From Thermoprotei archaeon (GTDB lineage Archaea; Thermoproteota; Thermoprotei_A; Sulfolobales; Ignisphaeraceae): a DNA stretch of 6,380 bases. Shown here piece after piece: positions 1 through 4,716 of this stretch (the stretch's first letter is position 1; the number at the start of each line of letters is the position of its first letter). Made by a program: the position numbers and the translations under genes. The notes under the pieces are model-generated. The model did no database searches, was not told the origin of the DNA, and saw nothing but the letters and a program-made list of their open reading frames with translations. Location: contig QMWY01000067.1 in the NCBI GenBank assembly GCA_003661865.1, positions 1 through 6,380 on the forward strand. Direction: 5' to 3'.

Positions 1-1331
1 GTGTAGTTGGTCGCTATCAGTTCTCCTCCCCTGTACACGTTGACTTCCGCGGACACGTAGTCGTCGCCGACCGCCGCGCACACGGCTATCGCCGCGTATG
101 CGGACATGGTGAAGTCGACCTGATGTTCCATTACCCTGTCCACCTCTATCTCCCTGCTCAGCTTCTTGCCGACGAGCGCAGGATACTCAGTCCCCGTGTA
201 CTCCACCTCTATCGTGGCCCTGCACGGTATGTGCTCCCACGGTATCGTCAGCTTCGCGTAGCCGGACGAGCCGGTTGTCGACGAAACAGTTTTGCCGTCA
301 ACTACCGCCCTGGCCTCGAACTCGTCGGCTGGGTCGGAGCCTATGAAGAGGTACGCGGATACGGTTGCTCCCTTTAGCGCTATTACGGCGTACACGGTCT
401 TTCCGTTGAGATCCTCCACCCTGAACGACCCGCTGGCCGAAAAGCTCGATTCGCCCACCTCCTTGTAGAACCTCAAGTATGCGCTGGAGCCCTCCTGCGC
501 GGTTATGCTTACCGTCCTGCCGTCCTCGGGTATGGATACCGTCTCGTTTATCTTCTTTGTGGTTCCGTCCTCGTACCTGTAGTACTCGATGTAGAGCTTT
601 GCGGATATGGGCTCCTTCGCGGACGACGGCTTGTAGCCAAGCCCTACCTCGCCCCTAGTTCCCTCGAAGACCTTGGCTGTGAACGAGCACGAGATATTAG
701 TCTTCTCATCAGATTCCGACGGTGGTTCGGCTATGCCCGCCTCCTGTAGTGTCTTGTCCTTGTCAATCTTCACGATCACGGTGCCGTACTCGTACAGCTT
801 CATGGTGAAGTAGACTTCCTTTACCCTGTACCCTCCGACTATGAATTCGGCGTTCATGCTGCTGAGCTTGAGCTCGTAGTCGCCCAGCGGTATCACCTTC
901 CTGTATTCCAGCTCGAAGTTCTTCACAGCCTTTGTCATCAACGGCACCTCCCAGTTGAACTCCTTGTATGCACTATCTACTGGCACGCCGTCCTTTATGA
1001 TCTCTAGGGTCACATCCAGCATTACCTCCTTAGTACCTATGCCGAGCGGGTACGTCCTTGGTTCGGAGGCGAACGACAGGCCTATACTATCGAATATGTT
1101 CGGTCTCCTAGAGGAGGCGAAGTAGTATATGTTATCGACGTACTGCCCGATGAGCGGGTCGTGTACGGCATGCAATCTCATGGTTATGGTAACCAGCCAC
1201 GTGTTGTCGGTTGACGGTATCGTCCAATACCTGATTATCCACGCGGCTGCGGCTATGGATATCGGCAATAGCAACACTACGAGTAGTATTGCGATGAGCA
1301 CCGACTTTTCCAAGACCGAATCACCTTCCAT
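1..1331 (-). CDS. Large signal-anchored surface protein, N-terminal 443 residues (gene cut by left edge)
   Basis: The frame is open from an ATG at 1331 to the window edge: 443 codons plus two bases, no stop. Residues 1-9 carry both acidic and basic side chains. Residues 10-32 form one strong hydrophobic helix (VLIAILLVVLLLPISIAAAAW), a signal peptide or membrane anchor. The rest is polar, rich in Thr, Ser, Tyr and Val in alternating patterns typical of beta sheets, so it probably lies outside the cell. Residues 305-410 look like stacked Ig or CNA-B/carboxypeptidase-regulatory folds, for example VDGKTVSSTTGSSGYAKLTI at 344-363. A likely linker, rich in E, P and S, lies at 200-212. I recognise no named family or catalytic motif; an S-layer-like or adhesin-like role is inference. 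The ATG is chosen because an AT box sits about 25 nt upstream and no SD precedes it, suggesting a leaderless mRNA. It is divergent from the DUF5667-like gene. Confidence 0.85.
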   Translation of the reverse strand, partial: MEGDSVLEKSVLIAILLVVLLLPISIAAAAWIIRYWTIPSTDNTWLVTITMRLHAVHDPLIGQYVDNIYYFASSRRPNIFDSIGLSFASEPRTYPLGIGTKEVMLDVTLEIIKDGVPVDSAYKEFNWEVPLMTKAVKNFELEYRKVIPLGDYELKLSSMNAEFIVGGYRVKEVYFTMKLYEYGTVIVKIDKDKTLQEAGIAEPPSESDEKTNISCSFTAKVFEGTRGEVGLGYKPSSAKEPISAKLYIEYYRYEDGTTKKINETVSIPEDGRTVSITAQEGSSAYLRFYKEVGESSFSASGSFRVEDLNGKTVYAVIALKGATVSAYLFIGSDPADEFEARAVVDGKTVSSTTGSSGYAKLTIPWEHIPCRATIEVEYTGTEYPALVGKKLSREIEVDRVMEHQVDFTMSAYAAIAVCAAVGDDYVSAEVNVYRGGELIATNY

Positions 1332-1350
1332 CCGATATTTTGACGGCAAA

Positions 1351-1370
1351 ACATATAATAGCTTTTTATG
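1351..1370. promoter_or_regulatory. Divergent promoter region with AT boxes
   Basis: Only 60 bases separate the starts at 1331 (minus) and 1392 (plus). ACATATAATA at 1351-1360 is a near-symmetrical TATA-like box. Read leftward, it puts the transcription start almost on the 1331 ATG, which would make that mRNA leaderless. Read rightward, it puts the start near 1382, just at the GGTGG of the plus-strand gene. A second possible box, TTTTTATG at 1363-1370, is 26 nt before the TTG at 1392 and would instead give a leaderless plus-strand transcript. The choice between the two boxes is unresolved. Confidence 0.5.
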
Positions 1371-1381
1371 GAAACCATAGT

Positions 1382-1386
1382 GGTGG
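1382..1386 (+). promoter_or_regulatory. Shine-Dalgarno GGTGG for the TTG start at 1392
   Basis: GGTGG lies 5 nt before TTG 1392. An in-frame stop (TAG, 1389-1391) immediately precedes that codon, so TTG is the most upstream start possible in this frame. The same motif at the same spacing occurs before several other genes here, which supports the TTG. Confidence 0.5.
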
Positions 1387-1391
1387 CTTAG

Positions 1392-1880
1392 TTGCTCGGG
1401 GCGCTCGCGCTGGTGTTACTTATAGTTAGCGGGGTGCCGATCGCACTTGACGTGGTTGCAGGCGACATGATAATGCCCGACTCTAGGCTGTACTTGGTCG
1501 AGAAGTTCGGCGAGATGGAAAAGCTTGCAATAATCGGTGTGCTAATGGGCGATAGCGGCAGGGGCAGGGAGATGGTAAGGTTGGCGGAGGAGAGGGTCGA
1601 GGAGGTCGCATACTGTTTGCAGAACGGGATGCTTGACAAGGCCATGAAGAGCATGTGGGAGTGGGGCAAGCTCATAAACATGTCGCTCTCTCTGGCGCTC
1701 AAGAGTAACTGCTCATACTGTGCATTACGCGTGTACAACGCTACGAACAGGCACATCCAGATACTTAAGGGGCTGTCCGGTACGGTGCCGGCCGAGGATC
1801 TAGAGAGGGTGCTGAATGTGGCGTACAGGGGAAGGGATATTGCGTACGCCGTGCTCACAAGGATAGGAAAAACATCATAG
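1392..1880 (+). CDS. Exported helical protein, DUF5667-like
   Basis: 162 aa from a TTG start with GGTGG 5 nt upstream. Residues 1-23 are hydrophobic without a basic N-terminus, probably a short signal or anchor segment. The following part, PDSRLYLVEKFGEMEKLAII (29-48), then an Arg/Glu-rich helix (58-73) and 'QNGMLDKAMKSMWEWGKLIN' (77-96), resembles DUF5667. That family of exported proteins has a 'P-S-x-LY-x-(L/V)-K/E' lead-in followed by helices that begin 'LAxxRLxEA'. There is a possible Cys pair, C107 and C110, plus C75. Three Asn-X-Ser/Thr sequons (96, 106, 116) fit archaeal glycosylation outside the cell. The molecular function of DUF5667 is unknown. The family match is pattern recognition only and should be treated as tentative. 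The start at 1413 (GTG) is possible but would delete most of the hydrophobic segment. Confidence 0.75.
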   Translation: MLGALALVLLIVSGVPIALDVVAGDMIMPDSRLYLVEKFGEMEKLAIIGVLMGDSGRGREMVRLAEERVEEVAYCLQNGMLDKAMKSMWEWGKLINMSLSLALKSNCSYCALRVYNATNRHIQILKGLSGTVPAEDLERVLNVAYRGRDIAYAVLTRIGKTS

Positions 1881-1919
1881 TAGTATTTTTCCAAGAAAAC
1901 TGTTCTTTTTCAAGAAACT
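1881..1919. terminator. Symmetrical T-tract terminator between convergent genes
   Basis: Two T5 runs (1886-1890, 1906-1910) follow the plus-strand stop. Each starts a near-repeat, TTTTTCCAAGAAAACT and TTTTTCAAGAAACT, spaced 20 bp apart. Each unit is also a small inverted repeat (TTTTC-CAA-GAAAA and TTTC-AA-GAAA), so T-rich tracts are presented on both strands. This suits termination of both the 1392-1880 gene and the convergent gene ending at 1927. Confidence 0.55.
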
Positions 1920-1926
1920 ATGCATA

Positions 1927-2445
1927 CTATGAGCTTGCAATGTACCTTATCCCGTAGGCCAGTATGATAATGGAGAGGGAAGACATAAGTGCTATGCATA
2001 GCCAGCACAGCACATGCATGCCGGGGTATACGGACGAGTAGTAAACGGCCTTGCCGCCGTCGTTTAGTGGCAATATCCTGAACGTCATGTTTACCATTTC
2101 GAACGACGGTAGTGCATTAGTTATGCACATGCCTGCGTTTATGCTTGCAACGACGCCGCTTGCCCAGTCATCAATCAAGAACATGATGAGGGCGAGCACG
2201 CTCGCGATCAACAGATTCATCATCGGGCCAGCCAGCGCGGTGCCCGGAAGGTAGGCCATCATGTGTTGGGACGGGAAGTCCACGTTGGTGTACGCTATCG
2301 ATGGAATACCGCCTGTAGTCACCACCCTTATGTAGGCTTCCAACCCGTATAGTGTCGCCACTATATAGTGCCCTACTTCATGCATCACCACGCTTGCGTA
2401 CGTCAATATTCCTGCCAGTATAAGCTTTGTGGCTGGGCCCGGCAT
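1927..2445 (-). CDS. Compact M50 (site-2-protease-like) intramembrane zinc metalloprotease
   Basis: 172 aa with about four to five membrane segments (roughly 5-32, 66-92, 95-115, 143-170). It carries all three hallmarks of the M50 family. HEVGH at 22-26 is the zinc-binding HExxH with the catalytic Glu, inside the first helix. GPMMN at 73-77 matches the GPxxN motif. LNDGG at 127-131 supplies the third zinc ligand (Asp), as in the (N)xDG motif. M50 enzymes cut transmembrane segments of anchored proteins, often in regulated proteolysis or quality control. This copy has no PDZ, CBS or other added domain, so it is near the minimal catalytic core. The substrate is unknown; single-span proteins encoded on both sides are candidates by inference. 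No SD precedes the ATG; an AT box about 31 nt upstream suggests a leader of only a few bases. Confidence 0.88.
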   Translation of the reverse strand: MPGPATKLILAGILTYASVVMHEVGHYIVATLYGLEAYIRVVTTGGIPSIAYTNVDFPSQHMMAYLPGTALAGPMMNLLIASVLALIMFLIDDWASGVVASINAGMCITNALPSFEMVNMTFRILPLNDGGKAVYYSSVYPGMHVLCWLCIALMSSLSIIILAYGIRYIASS

Positions 2446-2470
2446 ACACTCAATAGTTGACTAGGCTAAG

Positions 2471-2481
2471 TATTTAAAATT
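2471..2481. promoter_or_regulatory. Shared AT box of the divergent M50 and 172-aa genes
   Basis: TATTTAAAATT is the only AT-rich box in the 69-bp gap between starts at 2445 (minus) and 2515 (plus). It is nearly palindromic (ATTTTAAATA on the other strand). At the usual archaeal spacing of about 26 nt it would start the minus transcript about 5 nt before its ATG. The plus transcript would start about 2 nt before the GGTGG of the plus-strand gene. Confidence 0.55.
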
Positions 2482-2503
2482 AAGCACCGCATATCTAGTA
2501 TCC

Positions 2504-2508
2504 GGTGG
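2504..2508 (+). promoter_or_regulatory. Shine-Dalgarno GGTGG for the TTG start at 2515
   Basis: GGTGG is followed by 6 nt and then TTG. No ATG or GTG is available upstream in this frame within the gap, so the motif decides the TTG start, giving MKEWAAAIL at the N-terminus. Confidence 0.6.
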
Positions 2509-2514
2509 CATACT

Positions 2515-3033
2515 TTGAAAGAGTGGGCAGCGGCGATCCTGTCGTTGTCCATCATCACGTTCCTGCTACTTGCGACGTACCCGACCAGCTTGCAAGTTAG
2601 GGTTGTTGCGGATTCAACTCTCGGCGTGTTCGATGCCGCGTGGAGGGGCATGTTTGGGTACGATGCGTACCTGATTACCGCCGTAATAGACATATGGGAT
2701 GGCACGTGCACCCTCTACGTGGATCGAACCAAGGCGTACGCGCATGAGATAGGCTCGATGTATGTAATCGAGGGTCAGCCTGACGAGGAGGTTACGGGCA
2801 ACTACACGTTCATTATAGTAGTCAACGAGACTAACTACTACGGTGCGGCGGAGGAGGAGTTCCATGGCTACGTGCTGATAGTAATGCTATTCGTGCCTGC
2901 ACGGTGGAAGATGGCGGATATCGGCGTAAAGGTTATAGACAACGAGATCCACAAGACTGTCCTGTACGGGTCGGGGGTAGTGGTTATAGAGAAAGGAATG
3001 AAGGGGGTAATACGCCTGAGGGGTGGATGGTAA
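2515..3033 (+). CDS. Signal-anchored extracytoplasmic protein of unknown function
   Basis: 172 aa. One basic residue (K2) precedes a hydrophobic helix at about 5-22, which would export the chain and probably anchor it. The remaining 150 residues alternate hydrophobic and polar side chains (VTGNYTFIIVVNETNYYG, GYVLIVMLFVPA), suggesting a beta-rich fold. Two sequons (N96-Y-T, N104-E-T) fit an exterior location. I recognise no family or active-site motif. It is the first gene of an operon. Its TAA shares a base with the ATG of the CPBP protease gene (TAATG, 3031-3035), and the C-terminal codons hold that gene's ribosome binding site. Tight coupling to a membrane protease makes it a possible substrate, inhibitor or partner; that is inference. 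Confidence 0.8.
   Translation: MKEWAAAILSLSIITFLLLATYPTSLQVRVVADSTLGVFDAAWRGMFGYDAYLITAVIDIWDGTCTLYVDRTKAYAHEIGSMYVIEGQPDEEVTGNYTFIIVVNETNYYGAAEEEFHGYVLIVMLFVPARWKMADIGVKVIDNEIHKTVLYGSGVVVIEKGMKGVIRLRGGW
3022..3026 (+). promoter_or_regulatory. Shine-Dalgarno GGTGG for the CPBP gene
   Basis: GGTGG inside the last codons of the upstream gene lies 6 nt before ATG 3033 and directly abuts another in-frame ATG at 3027. The spacing favours 3033, giving the TAATG junction. Confidence 0.6.
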
Positions 3034-3761
3034 TGGATGCCATGATGTGGTTGCTAATGATTGTCAGTTTCATAACCGGCGCATTTCTGCATGTTGTGGC
3101 CATACGCATAGGCGAACCGAGCATAATGGAGATAACGGGCACCTACATATTCCTACTGCCGGCGGCATTTGGCCTAATGCTCCTGTACATGACGATCTAC
3201 GACGACAAATCGCTTGAGATAGCGTCGCCCTTGGAGTACCTGATGGTTATGGTAGTGACGTTCCTGTTCCCGTTCCTAACCGTGGCTCTACAGGTATTCG
3301 CCATCGGAAGGTTGTCATTCACCCTCTACGTGCATAAGGTCAGGGAGGACATAGCGCTGACCGCTACTGACGTTGGCGGCATAGTGTCGAACATAGCCGA
3401 TGCCCTAGGGCTGACGCCGAACGTGCTCCTAGCGATACTGTACAACATAATCATAGGGGCCGCCGAGACCGCCATATTCCAAGGCTTCATGCCAGCGATA
3501 CTCAGGGCACTATTCGACAGGTACTTCGGGGAGGGCGGGGTGATGAGCGTTGGGCTTGCATGCTTCCTATCCAGCTTCATGTTCGCAACACTACACCTAG
3601 TGTACCAAGGGTGGGGCGGTTTCCTGTACGCCTTCGTCGCTGGAATGACGGTCTCGCTTACGACGCAGGCGCTAAGCCTAGAGATGGGATCCTCATTCCC
3701 GTGGAGCGCACCGTGCATAGGGCACTCGCTCTACAACATAACGGTAATACTTCTGACGTGA
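3033..3761 (+). CDS. CPBP-family (CAAX/Rce1-like) intramembrane metalloprotease
   Basis: 242 aa with about seven to eight hydrophobic segments. The C-terminal half carries the CPBP/Abi signature in order. Motif 1 is AETAIFQGF (144-152), matching EExxFRG with the first Glu kept (E145). Motif 2 is FATLH (184-188), matching FxxxH. The last motif is HSLYN (231-235), matching HxxxN/D. In Rce1-type enzymes Glu, the two His and Asn form the metal-binding catalytic site. Motif 1 is atypical: the second Glu is Thr146 and the Arg is Gln150. Family roles include CAAX-prenyl-protein processing, bacteriocin maturation or immunity, and membrane protein processing; the role here is unknown. The frame is open further upstream, but that stretch overlaps the preceding gene. 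ATG 3033 with GGTGG 6 nt before it is preferred. Translationally coupled to the 172-aa anchored protein. Confidence 0.87.
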   Translation: MDAMMWLLMIVSFITGAFLHVVAIRIGEPSIMEITGTYIFLLPAAFGLMLLYMTIYDDKSLEIASPLEYLMVMVVTFLFPFLTVALQVFAIGRLSFTLYVHKVREDIALTATDVGGIVSNIADALGLTPNVLLAILYNIIIGAAETAIFQGFMPAILRALFDRYFGEGGVMSVGLACFLSSFMFATLHLVYQGWGGFLYAFVAGMTVSLTTQALSLEMGSSFPWSAPCIGHSLYNITVILLT

Positions 3762-3767
3762 CGGAAC

Positions 3768-3780
3768 CCACGGATCGTGG
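3768..3780 (+). terminator. Small hairpin after the CPBP gene
   Basis: CCACG-GAT-CGTGG forms a 5-bp stem with a 3-nt loop 6 nt after the TGA. It precedes the T-rich tandem repeat by about 16 bases. It could assist 3'-end formation, but hairpins are not required for archaeal termination, so the role is uncertain. Confidence 0.25.
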
Positions 3781-3796
3781 AGTCGCACTACAACAA

Positions 3797-3816
3797 ATAT
3801 TTTTAGATATTTTTAG
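3797..3816 (+). terminator. T-rich tandem repeat, probable terminator of the plus-strand operon
   Basis: ATATTTTTAG occurs twice in perfect tandem, giving two T5 runs 35-55 nt after the CPBP stop. T-tracts like these end archaeal transcripts. The second copy includes the stop codon (TAA on the minus strand, 3813-3815) of the convergent 95-aa gene, so the two genes nearly share this element. Confidence 0.5.
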
Positions 3817-4100
3817 AACAGATCCCCCAGCAGATCCTCAAACAGCTCCCTGATATTGCCCGCGAAAAAGCCGAATACGAGACCGAACATGACGATCACG
3901 GGGTACGGCCACGTGCCTGGCAGGAACAGGTCGAGTACGGCCGCAACGACTAGGCAGGCGCCGCACAGTATGAGCAGTAGCGGCAATCTTGCTCCGTGAT
4001 CCTCTTCTTCCTCGTCACGGATACCGAACCTCATGTAGGAGTAGGTCGCCGATATTATGAACAGACCGGTAAGCAGGAACAGCTCCTGTAGCGTTATCAT
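3813..4100 (-). CDS. Small three-span membrane protein, unknown function
   Basis: 95 aa. Hydrophobic segments lie at about 5-23, 39-61 and 66-83. A charged loop (RFGIRDEEEEDHGAR, 24-38) separates the first two. The C-terminus (GNIRELFEDLLGDLF) is acidic and amphipathic and probably lies along the membrane or binds a partner. No family is recognised. The ATG is one base after the stop of the 35-aa gene (TAGCATG). Its own ribosome site is weak (AGGT 7 nt upstream), so translation is probably coupled to that gene. The stop lies in the T-rich repeat shared with the convergent CPBP gene. Confidence 0.72.
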   Translation of the reverse strand: MITLQELFLLTGLFIISATYSYMRFGIRDEEEEDHGARLPLLLILCGACLVVAAVLDLFLPGTWPYPVIVMFGLVFGFFAGNIRELFEDLLGDLF

Positions 4101-4101
4101 G

Positions 4102-4209
4102 CTAAGGACCTATCATGCTCAGTATTCGTACGGAGCCGAGCAGGAGTATGTACAGTATGCAGATGCCCAGTAGTGAAAAGACAACCATCATTCCCTTAAC
4201 CGACTTCAT
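4102..4209 (-). CDS. 35-aa single-span membrane microprotein
   Basis: The peptide has a basic N-terminus (MKSVKGMM) and one hydrophobic helix at about 8-25, followed by a short tail with R28 and ending in IGP. Such an N-terminus predicts an N-in, C-out single-span protein. Evidence that it is real: an ATG with GGTGG 5 nt upstream, a plausible AT box about 35 nt upstream, a downstream gene starting one base after its stop, and otherwise empty sequence. It is shorter than the usual cut-off of automated annotation. Function is unknown; it could be a subunit or regulator of the 95-aa protein. A role as a precursor peptide is possible but unsupported. Confidence 0.6.
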   Translation of the reverse strand: MKSVKGMMVVFSLLGICILYILLLGSVRILSMIGP

Positions 4210-4214
4210 CCCAG

Positions 4215-4219
4215 CCACC
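4215..4219 (-). promoter_or_regulatory. Shine-Dalgarno GGTGG for the 35-aa gene
   Basis: GGTGG on the minus strand, 5 nt before ATG 4209. It matches the motif and spacing of the other genes and is the best support that the short frame is translated. Confidence 0.6.
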
Positions 4220-4240
4220 GCATAAAATTGTTTATGTTTT

Positions 4241-4250
4241 GGTTTTATCC
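4241..4250 (-). promoter_or_regulatory. Probable TATA box of the 35-aa/95-aa cassette
   Basis: GGATAAAACC on the minus strand is centred about 27 nt before the GGTGG. Transcription would therefore begin just before the ribosome site, as proposed for the gene at 2515. Two further AT boxes nearer the gene (AAAACATAAA at 4231-4240, CAATTTTATG at 4221-4230) are alternatives but would leave little or no SD leader. Confidence 0.4.
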
Positions 4251-4261
4251 TTTATTCACGC

Positions 4262-4423
4262 CTACCTAGGCAGGTGCTCGAACCATAACCACAGGGATGC
4301 CAGTATCGCTAAGGGAACGACGAGCATGTTGCCATTACTAACCGCTATGCTAACTCCTGCGAGCAACGCGGACGCTGAAGAAGCGCCGACTATCCTAGCA
4401 AGGGCGGCTATCTCCTTACGCAC
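4262..4423 (-). CDS. 53-aa two-span membrane protein, unknown function
   Basis: From GTG 4423 the peptide starts MRKEIAALARIVGAS. It has two hydrophobic stretches (about 6-28 and 32-48) parted by the turn SNGN, and it ends WLWFEHLPR. A start at 4465 is open, but it would add a Gly/Arg-rich stretch coded inside the upstream gene. GTG 4423 has GGAGGTGG 6 nt upstream and overlaps the preceding stop by 8 bases (GTGCGTAA), so it is preferred. It is the second gene of a cassette with the 70-aa protein. No family is recognised. The stop codon lies in a small inverted repeat (GCCTA-CC-TAGGC, 4260-4271) that may have a regulatory or termination role. Confidence 0.65.
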   Translation of the reverse strand: MRKEIAALARIVGASSASALLAGVSIAVSNGNMLVVPLAILASLWLWFEHLPR

Positions 4424-4628
4424 CCTCAACCACCTCCCTCCTCCTCCTCTTGGCGAGCCCAGCAAGCGCCACGGCCACTCCGGGTATCAATAGCACTATG
4501 GTGCTGTACGGCGAGAAGGAGCACACGCTGGTGAACCCTAGCCTGTTTGGCTTTGACGCCGGCGCTGGCAGTATGGTGATCAATCCCAGTATTATGAGCG
4601 CCAGCCCAAGCGCAACCAGCTTGCTCAT
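4416..4628 (-). CDS. 70-aa two-span membrane protein with C-terminal Arg cluster
   Basis: Residues 4-22 are hydrophobic after a short basic start (MSK). A loop of about 25 residues (PASKPNRLGFTSVCSFSPYS) follows, then a second helix at 43-59 ending in KRRRR and EVVEGA. The positive cluster predicts a cytoplasmic C-terminus, placing the loop with its single Cys outside. A helix plus Arg cluster resembles the end of PGF-CTERM-type sorting tails, but no PGF or similar tripeptide is present, so that reading is not claimed. GTG 4649 is in frame upstream, yet the AT box at 4661-4669 predicts a transcript start near 4639. GGTG lies 7 nt before ATG 4628, so the shorter form is chosen. Function is unknown. 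Confidence 0.65.
   Translation of the reverse strand: MSKLVALGLALIILGLITILPAPASKPNRLGFTSVCSFSPYSTIVLLIPGVAVALAGLAKRRRREVVEGA
4430..4437 (-). promoter_or_regulatory. Strong Shine-Dalgarno GGAGGTGG for the 53-aa gene
   Basis: The longest anti-SD match in the window, 6 nt before GTG 4423. It lies at the end of a 19-nt all-purine run (4433-4451, minus strand) that also codes the KRRRR cluster of the upstream protein through repeated AGG codons. Confidence 0.65.
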
Positions 4629-4660
4629 GCCGACACACCATGATACCACACGGCGTAATG

Positions 4661-4669
4661 CTATATTTT
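4661..4669 (-). promoter_or_regulatory. TATA box of the 70-aa/53-aa cassette
   Basis: AAAATATAG on the minus strand, centred about 37 nt before ATG 4628. At normal spacing transcription starts near 4639, giving a leader of about 11 nt that holds the GGTG ribosome site. The start would fall downstream of the alternative GTG at 4649. Confidence 0.5.
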
Positions 4670-4676
4670 GGTTTCT

Positions 4677-4704
4677 TTTAAAATAAGTTGTTTAAAATAA
4701 GTTG
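4677..4704. repeat. Perfect 14-bp tandem duplication TTTAAAATAAGTTG
   Basis: Two adjacent identical copies (4677-4690, 4691-4704), with the next bases (TTG) not continuing the repeat. It lies between the stop of the 237-aa gene and the AT box of the 70-aa gene. On the minus strand each copy contains TTATTTT, so it could terminate the upstream operon. It also sits directly upstream of the downstream promoter, where a regulator could bind both copies. Confidence 0.8.
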
Positions 4705-4716
4705 TTGGGGTTATTT

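Noticed and set aside
123..1380. Open frames on the plus strand (123-377, 1129-1380) within the large minus-strand gene
   Set aside because: They are shadows of a single long minus frame of 443 codons with coherent composition, and they have no start signals.
1388..1894. 168-codon open frame on the minus strand opposite the DUF5667-like gene
   Set aside because: It mirrors the plus-strand gene almost base for base. Its translation is Ser/Pro/Thr-rich low-complexity typical of an antisense frame, and it has no ribosome site or promoter. The plus frame has signal-like and helical features and good start signals.
2904..3032. N-terminal extension of the CPBP gene to 2904
   Set aside because: The frame is open, but this part lies wholly inside the 172-aa gene in another frame. 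It encodes an Arg/Gly-rich stretch unlike a membrane protein, and lacks an SD. The TAATG junction with GGTGG fits better.
4260..4271. GCCTA-CC-TAGGC inverted repeat as an operator or terminator
   Set aside because: The stem is only 5 bp, with a 2-nt loop, and overlaps a stop codon. It is too short to claim as a feature; mentioned in the 53-aa gene entry only.
4584..4628. RiPP or pheromone precursor among the small membrane proteins
   Set aside because: The small proteins have helical membrane segments but no visible Cys/Gly-rich core, leader-peptide pattern or conserved cleavage motif, and they are separated from the radical SAM operon by their own promoter. Kept as a hypothesis only.
4629..4649. 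GTG 4649 as the start of the 70-aa protein
   Set aside because: It would lie upstream of the transcript start predicted from the AT box at 4661-4669. ATG 4628 has a short leader with GGTG.
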